NCBI GenBank assembly: GCA_963838775.1
Contig: CAWISP010000009.1
Coordinates: 124,001-188,000, forward strand
Length of the DNA: 64,000 bases
Origin: Chersky-840 sp963838775
GTDB taxonomy: Bacteria > Actinomycetota > Acidimicrobiia > Acidimicrobiales > UBA8190
Direction: 5' to 3'
The position numbers and the translations under genes are program-made. Below the pieces are notes generated by a model that was not told the origin of the DNA, ran no database searches, and saw only the letters and a list, made by a program, of their open reading frames with translations. Positions 9,379-18,540 of the stretch are shown here, piece by piece (position 1 is the first letter of the stretch; every line of letters starts with the position of its first letter).

Positions 9379-9406
9379 TGGTAACACTTTAGCCGCTCAT
9401 CCGGCG
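9323..9406. promoter_or_regulatory. Pair of 26-bp operator-like repeats at the start of the multi-HTH gene
   Basis: GTAACACTTT-N8-ATCCGGCG occurs at 9323-9348 and again at 9381-9406, with spacing of 58 bp. The first copy overlaps the 5' end of the multi-HTH gene and the second lies in the 81-bp gap shared with the excisionase-like gene. Identity is 10/10 and 8/8 in the outer blocks. They look like operators for autoregulation and for control of the divergent replication operon. Confidence 0.6.
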
Positions 9407-9459
9407 CGCCTAACACGACTATCCCACACACCCTGGCCAGAGTGCTGTTTCCTCGTCTT

Positions 9460-9666
9460 ATGGCACAGGCTTACGACCAAGAGGCCCTATTGCTCACCGT
9501 GAACGAGGCATGTGGCCGCCTTCGGATCAGCAGACCGACCATGTACCAACTGCTCAACTCCGGGCGAATCGCGAGCATCCGCATCGGCAGGGCTCGTCGC
9601 ATCGCCGTCAGGGCGCTCGAGGAGTTCGTCGAGTCGCAGAGCGGAAATGGCCACCACGCGGCATGA
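9460..9666 (+). CDS. Excisionase-like (Xis/HTH_17) DNA-binding protein
   Basis: A 68-residue protein with a MerR-like winged helix typical of excisionases and phage-type AlpA/HTH_17 proteins: LTVNEACGRLRISRPTMYQLLNSG is followed by the basic strand IASIRIGRARRIAV and the helix RALEEFVES. Such proteins direct the integrase towards excision or regulate early genes. I chose the ATG at 9460 because it leaves 81 bp to the divergent gene. The last four bases overlap the next gene in an ATGA junction, so the two are probably translated together. Confidence 0.8.
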   Translation: MAQAYDQEALLLTVNEACGRLRISRPTMYQLLNSGRIASIRIGRARRIAVRALEEFVESQSGNGHHAA

Positions 9667-10175
9667 CCGCCGGCCGGCCGGTCGCCGCCGGAGCCGGCCG
9701 GCGACCGGCGCTCATCCCGTTCGACCCTGAGGCGGAAGAGCTGGCGGCGGCGTTCGCAGTCGCGAACGAGGAGAGCGCTGCCGCTGCCGCAACGGTGCTG
9801 GCCGAAGGGGACTTCTACGACATGCGTTACGGTCGGTGGTTCGACGCGGCAATCCAACTAGTCGGGGTTCGCGCCGAAAGCCGGCGGGTGGCGATAGTGG
9901 CCAGCACGGTGGGCGTCACTGAGGAGGCGCTCGGACTCTTCGTCGCCAATCGGCCCGCAACATGGGACCGGTCGGCCCGTTTCGCCCGGCGCGTCCGGGA
10001 GACGGCCCGGCGAAGGCGGGTTATGACGCTCGCCGCCGAGATACACAACCGGGCAGCCGAGGCCACCGCGGAGGAGCTGGGGCGGTTGGTCGCAGACATT
10101 GTCGCCGAGCTTGAAGCCCGGATCCTCGATGGCGAGCCGGTGCTCCTTTCGTCACCGGTGGAGCTCGTTCGATGA
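9663..10175 (+). CDS. DnaB N-terminal-domain-like protein
   Basis: The segment LIPFDPEAEELAAAFAV...GDFYDMRYGRWFDAAIQL resembles the N-terminal helical domain of DnaB replicative helicase, which contacts primase. The ATPase domain of DnaB is absent, and the C-terminal half (residues 90-170) is arginine-rich and helical. At 170 residues it is a free-standing version. ATGA overlaps join it to the genes on both sides, which points to a shared replication role. It may be a helicase loader or adaptor; this is inference. Confidence 0.6.
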   Translation: MTAGRPVAAGAGRRPALIPFDPEAEELAAAFAVANEESAAAAATVLAEGDFYDMRYGRWFDAAIQLVGVRAESRRVAIVASTVGVTEEALGLFVANRPATWDRSARFARRVRETARRRRVMTLAAEIHNRAAEATAEELGRLVADIVAELEARILDGEPVLLSSPVELVR

Positions 10176-11437
10176 CGGCGCCCACGGTCTCTCCGCTCGC
10201 GCTGGTGCCGTGTCCGCCGGGGTCTCCGTCGACCAATGGCTCTTCGTCGGCTCAGGTCGAGTGGCCGGTCCTCCAATCCGCCGCGCTGTATGGCCTGGCT
10301 GGCAAGGTGGTTCGGACGCTCGAACCAGAGACCGAAGCCGATCCGCCCGCGATGCTGGTGAGTTTTCTCAGCGCCTTCGGGTGTGCTGTGGGGCCGGACC
10401 CCCATTGCCGCGTCGGCGCGGCCAAGCATCCGGCGCGGCTTTACGTCGTCATCGCTGGCAAGAGCTCGAAGGCCCGTAAGGGGACATCGTGGACTGAGCC
10501 CCGCGAAGTGTTTCGCCACGCCGACGGGCGGTGGGTCAGCGAGCGAGTGAAAAACGGCCTCTCGTCGGGGGAAGGCCTGATCCAAGCAATCCGCGACGCC
10601 GGTCCCGGCGGGCTGCTCGTCTACGAGCCCGAGTTCGCGCACGTTCTCACGGTGGCTGGCCGCGATGGAAACACCTTGTCGACGGTGATCCGCCAGGCGT
10701 GGGACACCGGCAACTTCAGCGTGATGACCAAGGTGCCCCTCGCGGCCACCGGCGGCCATGTGAGCCTGCTCACTCAGATCACGGTGGAAGAGCTGCACCA
10801 AAAACTGACCACCGTGCAGGCAGCGAACGGTTTCGCCAACCGTTTCCTCTTTTGCTGCGCGAAGCGCGGTGCCCTCCTTCCGTCGGGCGGCCGGAGCGAC
10901 GACGAGATACTGGCGCCGCTCGGCAAAGAGGTGGCCAACGCGCTCGTCGACGCTCGTTCACGCGGTGCCCTCTATCGGTCGACGGCGGCCGAGGCGCAGT
11001 GGGAGGAGATGTACCGGGAGATCGCGCGAGACGACCCCGCTGGGCTCCTCGGTGGGGTGGTCTCTCGGGGCGACACGCAGGTGCTGCGTCTGTCACTTAT
11101 CTATGCCCTCCTCGACTGCTCCCCGCGAATCGAGCCGGTACACCTGGATGCGGCTGGGGCCGTGTGGTCCTACTGCCGGCAGTCGGCCGCGTGGTTGTTC
11201 GGGGGCCGCTCCGGCGACCCGGGCGCCGATCGAATCATCGCCATCCTCACCGCGATGCCAAACCGATCCGCCACGCGCCGTGAGCTCCAAGAGGCCTGCG
11301 CCAGGCACCTTTATGGAGCCCGCCTCGACCGCGCATTGGAAAGACTCGAGGAGCGCGGAGTGATCGTCCGGATGTCGGTGCCGACTGGCGGGCGCCCCGC
11401 CCAGACAATCGTGCTCGTGGAGCCTGATCGGTTATGA
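10172..11437 (+). CDS. DUF3987-family replication-associated protein
   Basis: A 421-residue protein resembling DUF3987 proteins of actinobacterial plasmids and integrative elements, which are often fused or linked to primase domains. A divergent P-loop (VVIAGKSSKARKGTSW, residues 93-108) is followed by LLVYEPEFAHVL, a Walker-B-like strand. The C-terminal 70 residues (RIIAILTAMPNRSATRRELQ) form a winged helix. It is the last gene of a three-gene operon with ATGA junctions and is followed at once by the repeat field at 11441, consistent with a role in replication of the excised element. Confidence 0.7.
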   Translation: MTAPTVSPLALVPCPPGSPSTNGSSSAQVEWPVLQSAALYGLAGKVVRTLEPETEADPPAMLVSFLSAFGCAVGPDPHCRVGAAKHPARLYVVIAGKSSKARKGTSWTEPREVFRHADGRWVSERVKNGLSSGEGLIQAIRDAGPGGLLVYEPEFAHVLTVAGRDGNTLSTVIRQAWDTGNFSVMTKVPLAATGGHVSLLTQITVEELHQKLTTVQAANGFANRFLFCCAKRGALLPSGGRSDDEILAPLGKEVANALVDARSRGALYRSTAAEAQWEEMYREIARDDPAGLLGGVVSRGDTQVLRLSLIYALLDCSPRIEPVHLDAAGAVWSYCRQSAAWLFGGRSGDPGADRIIAILTAMPNRSATRRELQEACARHLYGARLDRALERLEERGVIVRMSVPTGGRPAQTIVLVEPDRL

Positions 11438-11440
11438 CCG

Positions 11441-11694
<254 letters not shown>

Positions 11695-12115
11695 ACTTCA
11701 ACCCCCCGCCTCGGCTTGCCGTCGAAGGCCGTCGGACCGCAGGAAACAGCCCATGCTCTGCGGATAGAGAGCGGGGGCCAGGCGTCGCAGCGGGCCCGTC
11801 ACAGATCCCGATGAGACGTCTCGACGTCCTCGATGACGCGTCCCCGAGGTCGCTGAGCCCGAGCTCGACCGGGTCAGTGTGTTGACCCCCCGGGCGCTCC
11901 CTTGCCAGTTCTCGCCGTTCATCTGCCCGATTCGTTTAGATCCGATATCCGACCCCCCCAGAGCAGCCGCCACGCGCGAGCCTGCTTCGCACCGGCGAAA
12001 CGGAGCGCTCGCCCCTCCCCTCGACCCTCGAGCAGGAATCGGCCACCGCCGACGCGCCCCGGACGGCTCCGCTCCAGGTCAGCCGCTTGGTCGCCGGGCC
12101 AGTCAGTCTCGCTAC

Positions 12116-12200
12116 GAGCCCCGATCGGCCACCAGCTGGCTGGAATCGGCCACGTTCGAGCCCCGACCGGCCACCGTTCACAGCCCGATCGGCTACCTCC
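12116..12200 (+). repeat. Four 21-22-bp iterons before the AAA+ gene
   Basis: The motif ATCGGCCACC or a close variant starts at 12124, 12145, 12166 and 12188, so the period is 21, 21 and 22 bp, two helical turns. The left flank GAGCCCCG is also partly repeated. A fifth isolated copy lies at 12038. Sites on one face of the helix ending at the start codon of the ATPase suggest either iterons loaded by a replication protein or an operator array for autoregulation. Confidence 0.7.
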
Positions 12201-12201
12201 G

Positions 12202-14235
12202 GTGAGCCCCGGAGGGGCCCTCGACGACGTCGACCGTCGGGTGCTGGGCGCTCTGGCCAAGCTCGGCGGCACGGCTGCCCCGGGGGAGCTGTGGACGCGC
12301 TCGGAGCTCCCCGAGCGAACCTTCCGACGCCGGCGCGTCCGGCTGGAGGAAGCCGGGCTGCTGGTTGGCGACAAACGGGCCGTCCGGCTGACCTCGGCGG
12401 GATGGGATGAGGTCGGCCGGGCCACGCTCCCGCCTCCGGCCTCGGCATTCGAGACCGTCGTCAGGGAGCTGCTACCGGTCCCTCACGCCGCGTTCGTCCG
12501 GCTGTTGGCCGACGCCATCGTCTGTCGGCATCTGGCCCCGGGGCGGGCCTTTCACCCGTCGTTCGGCGCAGGCGGCTCGCCGGGCATGGGCAAGACGTTC
12601 TTGGCCGAGTTCATCTGCGACGCCTTTGGCTGGGAGCGCTCGGCCATGGTCCGGAGGGCAGCCGCGCTCGCGCCGGGGGAGGTTCTGGGTCGCCGGTTCG
12701 CAGAGCCCGGCGGCTATCGCTTCGAGCCGTCGCCGATCACCCGCCTCTCGTTCGTCTGCTTCGACGAGTGGGCCGAAGCAGAGCCCGAGGTTCGCCGAGC
12801 CATCCTGCGGATGCTCCACGGCGAGCGGGTTGTGACCGTCGAGGACGACCGGGTTGAGCTCTCTCCGGTCGCCATGGTCACTTTCAACCCCAGCCCCGGT
12901 GCTGGCGATCCACGCCGGCCGCTGCCCGAGTCCTACTGGCGGCGATGTCTGATTCTGCATCCCGACGCCGCTGCTGGCGTGGAGCAGCTCCCGGGCCGGC
13001 TCGCTCGCTACGACGCCGACCGGGCTGGCCGTCTCATCGACCTCCGGCGTCTCGGCCCACCCTCGGCCGGGCTGCCGGCGGCCGTCGACGACTTGCTCTC
13101 GGGCTTCGCCGAGCAGCTCACCGCGTCGGGCCGGATGCGCTACGGCGACCGGCGGACCGTCGAGGCCTGCGTCCTCGGACGCGCTGCTCGCATCGGCACC
13201 CCCGACGACCTGCGGGCCGTGGCCGTGGCCGTGACGGTCGATCTGCTCACCTTGGCCGAGACCGTCCCCGGTGAGCTCGCGAACCCGGAATGGGAGTACG
13301 AGATGGATGTGGCCCGGCGGGTGCTCGCGACGGCGCCCGGCTTCGACCACCTGGCGGCGGCGCTCGAGGCGCATGAAGAGGCCCGGCGCGAGACCACCCG
13401 GCGCCAGCAGGCCAAGCGGGTCGAGGCCGAGGCCATCTCCCTCGAGCTGGTCGGCGACCGCGACGCGCTCTCCGAGGTGTTTCGCCAAGCGCAGTACGCC
13501 ATTCGCACGGTCCCCGTCCAGGACAGGCCCGCCGCGAAGGGGCTCCGTTCCCAGCTCTCGGATCTTGCCAGGAAGGCGGCGCAGGCCCGGAGCGCCGAAG
13601 CGCTCAGCGCTGTCGACGCGCTCGGTGCGCCGGTCCTCCAACGCGCCGCGGCGATGCGCGATCGGATCGTCGCCGAAAGGGCACAGTCGGCCGAAGCCGA
13701 GACCAAGCGCAAGCGCGACGAAAAGGCTGCCACTGAGCGGCGCCGGGCCGACGACGTGGCTCGGCGAAAAGCGATCGCCACGAGCGACCGGGCGGCAAGG
13801 CGCGACGCCGCTGAACAACGGAAGGCTCTGCTGGAACGGGAGCGCTACGCCGGCCAGCTCCGGAGACTGCTCGCCCGCAAGACGACCAAGCCGGACGAGG
13901 ATGTGGCGGCGCGCCTCGTCGAACTCGGCTGCCTCGAGCTGCGCCGGGAGGAGCGCTGGGACGAGCCTTTCCTTCCCGGCCTCCGCAAGTGGCTCTCGGG
14001 AACCGAACCGGGCAAGGTGCGCCAGATCGTCACCGTCTACGTCGACGCCACTGGCCGCCGGTACGGCCCCGAGATGTTTGCCTTCTGGCAGCACCCCGCG
14101 ACCAGGGCGGCCCTCAAGGCCGCGATCGCGCAGCTGGAAGAGCGCCCTCTCCTGCCGGCTGTCGCCTCACGGGCCCGCGACCAGCTGGGAGACCCGTTCG
14201 CTTCCCTTCAGGAAACGTGGGGAATCCAGCCTTAA
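12202..14235 (+). CDS. AAA+ ATPase with N-terminal winged helix and C-terminal coiled coil
   Basis: I place the start at GTG 12202 (677 residues), since upstream codons are low-complexity and lie in the iteron array. Residues 5-75 form a winged helix (DRRVLGALAKLGGTA; RTFRRRRVRLEEAGLL). The ATPase core has Walker A GSPGMGKT (125-132), Walker B LSFVCFDE (182-189), a sensor-1 asparagine in VTFNPSP (229) and an arginine pair in YWRRCLIL (247-248). Residues 380-580 are a charged coiled coil rich in Glu, Arg and Ala, followed by a compact C-terminal domain. Its neighbours suggest a replication initiator, helicase or DNA translocase of the element. I do not recognise a named family. Confidence 0.75.
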   Translation: MSPGGALDDVDRRVLGALAKLGGTAAPGELWTRSELPERTFRRRRVRLEEAGLLVGDKRAVRLTSAGWDEVGRATLPPPASAFETVVRELLPVPHAAFVRLLADAIVCRHLAPGRAFHPSFGAGGSPGMGKTFLAEFICDAFGWERSAMVRRAAALAPGEVLGRRFAEPGGYRFEPSPITRLSFVCFDEWAEAEPEVRRAILRMLHGERVVTVEDDRVELSPVAMVTFNPSPGAGDPRRPLPESYWRRCLILHPDAAAGVEQLPGRLARYDADRAGRLIDLRRLGPPSAGLPAAVDDLLSGFAEQLTASGRMRYGDRRTVEACVLGRAARIGTPDDLRAVAVAVTVDLLTLAETVPGELANPEWEYEMDVARRVLATAPGFDHLAAALEAHEEARRETTRRQQAKRVEAEAISLELVGDRDALSEVFRQAQYAIRTVPVQDRPAAKGLRSQLSDLARKAAQARSAEALSAVDALGAPVLQRAAAMRDRIVAERAQSAEAETKRKRDEKAATERRRADDVARRKAIATSDRAARRDAAEQRKALLERERYAGQLRRLLARKTTKPDEDVAARLVELGCLELRREERWDEPFLPGLRKWLSGTEPGKVRQIVTVYVDATGRRYGPEMFAFWQHPATRAALKAAIAQLEERPLLPAVASRARDQLGDPFASLQETWGIQP

Positions 14236-14667
14236 CGATCGGTTCCGGCCGCCCGGTAGCGGGTGATCCCGATGTGCGTCCAGCAGCTTGGGCGCCATGA
14301 CGACAAGGAGGTTGGCATGGTGTAACCAAGCGACAAGCTGAGGGCAGCCAGCCGGTGCAAGTCCGGTCCGGGGAGACGCCAGGGTCCCCGGTAGCTGGCT
14401 CCCGGCGTCGGGCGAGATCCCGGCGTCGAAGCGGAGTGACGACACCGCATGAAGGCGGTGGCAACTGACCAGTCCGCAATGAAAGTGAAGCCTGACAAGC
14501 GTCGTCACACCCGATCCGCCCGAGAGGGTGGACCAAGGAGGAGCCGAGCCTTTATCGGGAGGGCGAAGGCCATGGAAAGCACCTCTGGACCTGGAGCAGG
14601 TGCCCAAGAACCTCCCGGCGTAGTGGGCGTGGAATGGTCAGAAGGTTGTCCTTGGAACTGGAGAGGC

Positions 14668-15411
14668 GTGTGTCCTGACGAAGTCGCAGCAGGCTTGCCG
14701 GTGAAAGTCCGGTCCGGGTAGTGGCCAAGCAGTCCGGTAGCTGGTGGCCGACGCCAGGGGAGACCCGACCGTCGAAGCGCCACGACAAAGTCCTCTTGGA
14801 GGGCGAGCAAGTGAGCGGTCCGTACGATGAGGAACCTTGCAGCGTCGTCAAGTTCCACCCCGCTATCGCGGGGCCAAGCGGGAGCCGAGCCCTTGTCTCT
14901 CAGGCGAAGGCCGTGGACGGTGCGAAGACCTTGGATGAGCAGCACCCAAGAACCCGCCGGCGTAGGGAGGGTGGAACGTTCACACAGTCTGCTGACGAAA
15001 CAGGAGAGATCCGTCTCGGCACCGGCGTGAATATCGCAGGTCGCCGTCCTGCGGTGTCCGGTAACGGCGAAACCTATAAGCAGTCACCCTGCGAAGTGGT
15101 GGAGCGCCGAGCGGAAGTCGGAGGAGGCCGTAGTAGCGAGGAGGGCTGGGACAACAGAACCCGCCTGAGCGAAGGGCCTCCAGCCAGGTATGCGCACCGA
15201 TTGGTGAGAGGGAGTGCGGGATTGCCCCTGGGGCTATCAACCCGCCATGCGTTCCCCGAGATCCGCCACGGGCGCTTGGGGCGTCCGCCAACGTCGTGGC
15301 GATGCGGAATGCGGGCGTCCGACTGCCTGGGGGAGAGCCGGATGAGGGAGAACCTCACGTCCGGTTCGGGGAGAGGGCGCTGGAAACGGGCGTGGTGTTC
15401 CATGGTCACGG
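14668..15411 (+). mobile_element. ORF-less group II intron nested in the outer intron (putative twintron)
   Basis: This stretch repeats the landmarks of the outer intron in order: GTGT-CC at the 5' end, CCGGTGAAAGTCCGGTCCGG (compare CCGGTGCAAGTCCGGTCCGG at 14353), GGAGCCGAGCC, CCCAAGAAC and GAGCGAAGGG. It has its own domain V at 15334-15366 with AGC triad and GAGA loop, then a domain-VI-like region. No maturase lies between its domains III and V. Its length, about 745 nt, matches the ORF-free length of the outer intron. It probably relies on the outer intron's maturase. The end points are good to about 10 nt. Confidence 0.75.
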
Positions 15412-15682
15412 GAGATGAGCGCCGGGTCAGGAAACGCCCGGGATGTGCGCCCGCTGGCCCACGGATTTCATGGCGAACCGCGCCAGCGCCCTACTTCACC
15501 CTCCTCGGCCCCGGGCCTGCGGCCCGGGAAGCGTGCCTGGCTATAACCACACGGGAAGTGCCAGGTGGTCGAGAGGGAGTCGGAGGGGGTCGGAGTAGTG
15601 ACGACGGGCAGGACAACACAACCTGTCCCGAGCGAAGGGCCCCTACTTCACCGATGCACGACGAAGGAGACGAGGAGCTCTG

Positions 15683-17029
15683 ATGAGTGCCGAGCGATCG
15701 GCTAGGTCCGTCAGCGGCGCCGAAGGCGTCGACCGGGTTCGAGCGCTCCAACGCGTGCTCTACCGCAGTGCCAAGTCAGATCCCGCCCGTCGGTTCCATG
15801 CCCTGTTCACCCACGTCGCCCGCAGCGACATCTTGTGGAGAGCATGGAATCACGTGGCAGCCAACCGAGGAGCCCCCGGCGTCGACGGTGTGTCTGTCGA
15901 CGATGTCGAGGACTCCGGGGTGGGGGAGTTCCTCGAAGCCCTCGCCGGTGAGCTGAAGGCGAAGACCTATCGCCCCAAGCCGCTGCGGCGGGTGCACATC
16001 CCGAAGTCGGGGAAGCCGGGAGCCCGGCCCCTCGGCATACCCAGTGTTCGTGACCGGGTGGTCATGGCGGCGGCCAAGATCGTCCTCGAACCGATCTTCG
16101 AGGCCGACTTCCTGCCCCAAAGCTTCGGGTTCCGCCCGAAGCGCTCGGCCCATATGGCCATCGAGGCCATCCGGGTCGAGGCCAACCGGGGAGCGGACTG
16201 GGTGCTCGACGCCGACGTGTCGGACTGCTTCGGCTCCATCGACCACGACGTGCTCATGGCCCTGGTGGGCAAACGGGTATCGGACAGGTCGATGCTGAAG
16301 CTGATCCACAGCTGGTTGCGAGCCGGGGTACTCGAGGACGGGGTGATGTCCGGCAGTATGTCGGGGACGCCCCAGGGATCACCCATCTCGCCGCTTTTGG
16401 CCAACATCGCCCTGCACGTCTTGGACGTGGAGTGGGAGAAGGCCGGTCGGCGCCTCGGTGTGCTCATCCGCTACGCCGACGACTTCGTCGTCCTGTGCGC
16501 CACCAAGTCCCGAGCCGAAGAGGCTCGGAACCGGGCGGCAGCGGTGTTGGCTGGTCTGGGTTTGCAACTGCACCCGGACAAGACCCGCATCGTCCGCCTG
16601 ACCAAGGGCGAAGAGGGCTTCGACTTCCTGGGCTTTCACCACAGAAAGGTGGAAGCCTGGCGTTGGCCGGACCGCTTCTACATGCAGCGTTGGCCGTCGA
16701 AGAGGGCCATGGCGTCCATCAAGGACAAGGCTCGACAGGCGACCGACCGGCGGTTCGTGGGCTATTCGCTGGAGACGGCGGTGCAACGGCTCAACCCCGT
16801 GCTTCGGGGCTGGGGCAACTACTTCCGGGTCGGGAACTCTTCTCGGAAGTTCTCCACCGTCGACAGCTACGTCCATATGCGGCTGGCCCGACTGGCCAGC
16901 ACCAAGTACGGGTTGTCGCACCGGAACTGGGCTCGCACCAACCGCTTCAACCTGGAGTGGCTGGTGAGCCTCGAGGTGTATCGCCTCACGGGGACGGTGC
17001 GGCGGAAGACGGCGCATGCAGTGCGGTGA
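15683..17029 (+). CDS. ltrA: Group II intron reverse transcriptase/maturase
   Basis: The 448-residue protein helps its intron RNA to fold and splice and copies it into DNA at new sites. RT motifs run in order: NRGAPGVDGVSVDDVE, YRPKPLRRVHIPKSGKPG, RPLGIPSVRDRVV, DADVSDCFGSIDHD, SGTPQGSPISPLLANI and the catalytic RYADDFVVL (YADD 264-267). The maturase domain follows with LNPVLRGWGNYFRVG. There is no HNH endonuclease domain after it. All catalytic residues are intact, so it may be active. Confidence 0.95.
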   Translation: MSAERSARSVSGAEGVDRVRALQRVLYRSAKSDPARRFHALFTHVARSDILWRAWNHVAANRGAPGVDGVSVDDVEDSGVGEFLEALAGELKAKTYRPKPLRRVHIPKSGKPGARPLGIPSVRDRVVMAAAKIVLEPIFEADFLPQSFGFRPKRSAHMAIEAIRVEANRGADWVLDADVSDCFGSIDHDVLMALVGKRVSDRSMLKLIHSWLRAGVLEDGVMSGSMSGTPQGSPISPLLANIALHVLDVEWEKAGRRLGVLIRYADDFVVLCATKSRAEEARNRAAAVLAGLGLQLHPDKTRIVRLTKGEEGFDFLGFHHRKVEAWRWPDRFYMQRWPSKRAMASIKDKARQATDRRFVGYSLETAVQRLNPVLRGWGNYFRVGNSSRKFSTVDSYVHMRLARLASTKYGLSHRNWARTNRFNLEWLVSLEVYRLTGTVRRKTAHAVR

Positions 17030-17281
17030 ACGGTGTCGGAAAGCCGTGTGCGGGAGAACCGCACGCACGGTTTGACAGGGGGCCGCTGGCGAAGCGGGAA
17101 CGGGACCGGTCGAGATGGGCGAGAAAGCGTTATGCCCAGCGCCCGACGCCGGTCAACGGCCGACCAGCCAGCGGCCTACCTCACCGCCGCCTCGACACTG
17201 ATCCTGGCCCTTGCCTGGAGGCCTGTAGGCAGCATTACGGGTCGGTTGATATTCGACAAGATCGACCCCAAACTACGTGAT

Positions 17282-18214
17282 ATGGGCTGGAGGCAGCCGC
17301 GCTCGGTGCTTGGCCATTCGTGGAGTCTCCTGGTTGCCATGTGCGTGCTCGCCGGGTGTTCAGCGGTCCACTCGGCCAACGCCCCGACCAGGACGATCGA
17401 GACAGGCACGAAAGTGGTGAGCTACCACGGGGTCCAGGTGGTCGTTCCTGTCTCGTGGCCCACGGTGGACGGGATGCATTCTGGCATCTGCGACGGTCCC
17501 TTCCCTGCGACTCCCACCGCCTTCTTGGGTCCGCAACTCCAGGTTGGTGCCAGCTGTGTCTTCAATGGGCCTCCACCCCACCGAGATGGCGTCTGGCTCT
17601 TAGCTGGACCCAAGCCGACGAAGGATGTGGCCCCTTTTAGAACACCGTCTGGGCAGCGCCTGCTTCAGGCTCAACCCGCACCGTCCGGCTCTGCAACTCT
17701 GAACTGGTTTTGGTACCACGGGGTTACTGTCGAGATTGGGATTGGGCCAGACCCGAAGGTCGGAACCGCGATTCTGGACTCAGTCAGATTTGCGCCCCAC
17801 GCCCCCGACACACCTGCGGCAGCAAAGTGCTCGTTGTCCCAAAATCCACTCGCCATGCCAGCGCCCGAAAGGCTCCCGATGTCCATGACGTTGAACGGCG
17901 GGGGTGTCACCCTTGAGCCGCCGCCCGCCTCTGCACAGCCAATCGTCTCTGCTGCAAAAGTGTGGAACGAGACGTCCGTGAAATACTCATTCGAGCGCCC
18001 AAGTCTGCTCTTGGCGCTCTATTCGGCCAAGCTACCGGCAAGGGTTGATGCAAACGGCTCGCTCGTCCCAGTGAACCAAGACGTCCTCTCCTGGGTCGTC
18101 TACTCAGTTCCTCGCAGCCAGAACCTTCCTGGATGCGGCGAATGGGGCGTGGACGTGTGGGACGCCACGACCGGCCAGCACGTCATCACTCGTGGCTGGT
18201 CTCCGGGACCTTGA
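17282..18214 (+). CDS. Putative lipoprotein, cargo of the tRNA-Tyr element
   Basis: The start at ATG 17282 gives a clean lipoprotein signal: a basic N-region, a hydrophobic core (WSLLVAMCV) and the lipobox LAGC, so the mature protein of about 285 residues should be lipid-anchored outside. The body contains pairs of cysteines and aromatic strands such as VSYHGVQVVVPVSWP and SATLNWFWYHGVTVEIG. I do not recognise a family. A longer frame begins at 17033 inside the intron's 3' end and is unlikely to be used. Base composition is slightly less GC-rich than the backbone. Confidence 0.7.
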   Translation: MGWRQPRSVLGHSWSLLVAMCVLAGCSAVHSANAPTRTIETGTKVVSYHGVQVVVPVSWPTVDGMHSGICDGPFPATPTAFLGPQLQVGASCVFNGPPPHRDGVWLLAGPKPTKDVAPFRTPSGQRLLQAQPAPSGSATLNWFWYHGVTVEIGIGPDPKVGTAILDSVRFAPHAPDTPAAAKCSLSQNPLAMPAPERLPMSMTLNGGGVTLEPPPASAQPIVSAAKVWNETSVKYSFERPSLLLALYSAKLPARVDANGSLVPVNQDVLSWVVYSVPRSQNLPGCGEWGVDVWDATTGQHVITRGWSPGP

Positions 18215-18540
18215 AGCCCTCGGGGCATCCGGTGACGTCGAGGCCGGTGGCAGAATGCGCCCCACCAACGGAAGGTGCCGATCGACGAGCGTGCCTCTGG
18301 TTATGAACCGAGCCGAGCGCCAGCACGGTAGTCGGGGATACCGGGCTATCGGGACCGGCACCCCGGAGGCGCCCTCGGGTCGCCGTCGCGGGTCGATGTG
18401 ACCCGCTTCCTGGCTCAAAGCAGGGTAAACGTTCCCTGTCGCGGCTTAGTCGTCTCGCCCCCACTTCGCGGCCCCCTCAAGGCACCTACCGTCGGTGCCG
18501 ATGAGAGACGGGCGGACACCGCGGCAGAAGGACGACTCAG
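18215..18540. other. Gene-free stretch
   Basis: Three hundred and twenty-six bases between the lipoprotein gene and the Thr-rich membrane protein gene. The short frames here have no conserved features, and I see no RNA gene or clear terminator. GAAGG at 18525-18529, 12 bp before the ATG, probably serves as the next gene's ribosome binding site. Confidence 0.4.

Larger units (their letters stand above)
14320..17120 (+). mobile_element. Group II intron with reverse transcriptase (outer intron)
   Basis: A retroelement RNA starts near GTGTAACC at 14320. It contains the maturase gene at 15683-17029 and ends after a domain V hairpin at 17040-17073 (AGC triad at 17042-17044, GAGA tetraloop). The segment 15570-15680, with AGTAGTGACGACGGGC and GAGCGAAGGGCCCC, is the usual structured stretch just before a group II maturase. 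Domain I is interrupted at about 14667 by a second intron and resumes near 15412. Removing that insert and the ORF leaves about 710 nt, normal for a group II RNA. The exact 3' end (about 17120) is uncertain. Confidence 0.85.

Noticed and set aside
11902..12201. One hundred extra N-terminal residues on the AAA+ protein
   Set aside because: They are Arg/Pro/Ser-rich, cover the iteron array and have no fold; GTG 12202 starts the winged helix directly.
14721..15683. A 320-codon open frame upstream of the maturase
   Set aside because: It runs through structured group II intron RNA, including a domain V hairpin, and shows no coding signature.
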